Positions 63,299 to 64,000 of a stretch of DNA of 64,000 bases are shown here, piece after piece. The position numbers and the translations under genes are program-made. The notes under the pieces were generated by a model. The model was not told the origin of the DNA. It made no database searches and saw only the letters and a list, made by a program, of their open reading frames with translations. Origin of the DNA: Aurelia coerulea (Eukaryota > Cnidaria > Scyphozoa > Semaeostomeae > Ulmaridae); the NCBI GenBank assembly GCA_039566865.1, contig CM076961.1:12609501-12673500 (forward strand), written 5' to 3'. How positions within the stretch are numbered: position 1 is the stretch's first letter; every line of letters begins with the position of its first letter.

Positions 63299-64000
63299 TT
63301 AGCTGTTAAGTAGGCTATGTCCGGCTTTGAATAGTTTGTTCTCTTCACGTAATAGCATTCTAGGATCCGTTAATGAGAAAAATGCGTAGGCTTTAAAGAA
63401 AGGTTCCTTTAAGTTATTGTTCTTTTTGCCGCATTCGTAGATGTGTTTTGGGAAATCACAACATGACGTACCGGTCCTTGATTCAGAAATATGATTAATT
63501 AGCCGTTTTTGTAAATTTTTTGTTTGTCCGATGTAGTTCATTGCTCCATTACACATATTGCAGGTCAGAAAATACACAACGTTTGTACTTTTGCATGTTA
63601 TATGCGATCTGATTTGCCATTCTGTTCCATTTGCTGTTGTAAAATGATCTACTGGTTGCAAGTAAAGTTTACAAAGTTTGCAACGTGTTTTCCCACATAG
63701 AAAAATTCCAGGCAAACGATTTTGCGTTTGAGATACGATTTCAGATGTGAATTTTGCTTCTGTGAGGATAGATGTGAGGTTTGGTGGTTGTCGTAATGCA
63801 AGGGTTGGTTTTGTGTCTTTGAATTTCGTTTTCGTGTCTGGATCTTGTATTGATTTTAAAAGATTTGATATCGTTTTCATTGGGTTGTCATAGCTAAGGC
63901 TTGGATAGTATGTGGTAACGAGTGGAATAATGTCTTTTGTATTTAGTTTCGGCGCTGGTCCTTGGAGTCTGGCCTTTTCGAAAGCTTTGTTAATTAGGCG
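63299..64000 (-). CDS. Penelope-like element C-terminus: GIY-YIG endonuclease (partial, RT off-window)
   Basis: The frame is open from the window edge (RLINKAFEKARLQGPAPKLN) to the stop at 63299. It includes the linker PLVTTYYPSLSYDNP and KPTLALRQPPNLTSILTEAK, a Cys-rich patch (CGKTRCKLCKLY), and the GIY-YIG nuclease VVYFLTCNMCNGAMNYIGQT, with KRLINHISES and a late catalytic-type Glu region (LREENKLF). In Penelope-like elements this nuclease nicks DNA for target-primed reverse transcription; the RT domain should lie beyond 64000. No stops or frameshifts in the visible 234 codons, so the copy may be young. The hammerhead at 63162-63202 is about 100 nt downstream. Confidence 0.9.
   Translation of the reverse strand, partial: RLINKAFEKARLQGPAPKLNTKDIIPLVTTYYPSLSYDNPMKTISNLLKSIQDPDTKTKFKDTKPTLALRQPPNLTSILTEAKFTSEIVSQTQNRLPGIFLCGKTRCKLCKLYLQPVDHFTTANGTEWQIRSHITCKSTNVVYFLTCNMCNGAMNYIGQTKNLQKRLINHISESRTGTSCCDFPKHIYECGKKNNNLKEPFFKAYAFFSLTDPRMLLREENKLFKAGHSLLNS

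Overview
This is a gene-poor, repeat-dense stretch of an animal nuclear genome. It is AT-rich, has splice-site-bounded exons, and most of its length is transposable elements (TEs). A marine invertebrate is likely. An anthozoan cnidarian is my best guess, because several short inverted-repeat termini (CCCGGGGGGGTTACTT, CAACCTCGTCCCCAGG, TAGCCTGCGTGCA) look like ends I recall from coral and sea-anemone genomes. That recall is not proof. No bacterial or organellar signature is visible.

Likely host sequence is sparse: the terminal exon of endoplasmin/GRP94 ending in KDEL (1020-1325, +); an internal LamG-like domain exon (62207-62360, -); a candidate signal-peptide first exon (37993-38074, +); and a weak two-exon candidate inside a transposon (39305-39396 and 40875-41030, +).

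Layout. 0-4 kb: a LINE remnant in the GRP94 intron, the GRP94 last exon, then a TA-flanked MITE. 4.08-32.1 kb: a tandem array of a ~1.05 kb unit, split by (i) a 10.4 kb element with ~725 bp terminal inverted repeats (8047-18457) that carries LINE-A, LINE-B and MITEs, (ii) a piggyBac-like MITE at 23.8-24.8 kb, where the array flips orientation, and (iii) a full-length but decayed LINE with a 2A-like peptide (LINE-D, 26010-30260). 32.4-35.7 kb: a LINE remnant hit by a TA-flanked 2.9 kb element. 38.4-44.1 kb: a TIR element with repeated GGGGTAAAGTGAACTA motifs. It holds another TIR element and a ribozyme-bearing direct-repeat element with two hammerhead motifs. 44.4-47.5 kb: three MITE or foldback elements.

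47.6-61.8 kb is a deep nest. LINE-E is split by full-length LINE-C. LINE-C ORF1 is split by a foldback DNA element with an 8 bp target duplication. The foldback is in turn split by a nearly pristine BEL/Pao LTR retrotransposon (52448-58611; LTRs differ at 1 of 215 positions by eye; one intact 1863-codon gag-pol). 63.2-64 kb: the 3' end of a Penelope-like element, with a GIY-YIG endonuclease followed by a hammerhead motif.

Most exact junctions were obtained by reading a filled site against its interrupted reading frame, its repeat unit or its opposite inverted-repeat arm. All alignments were done by eye.
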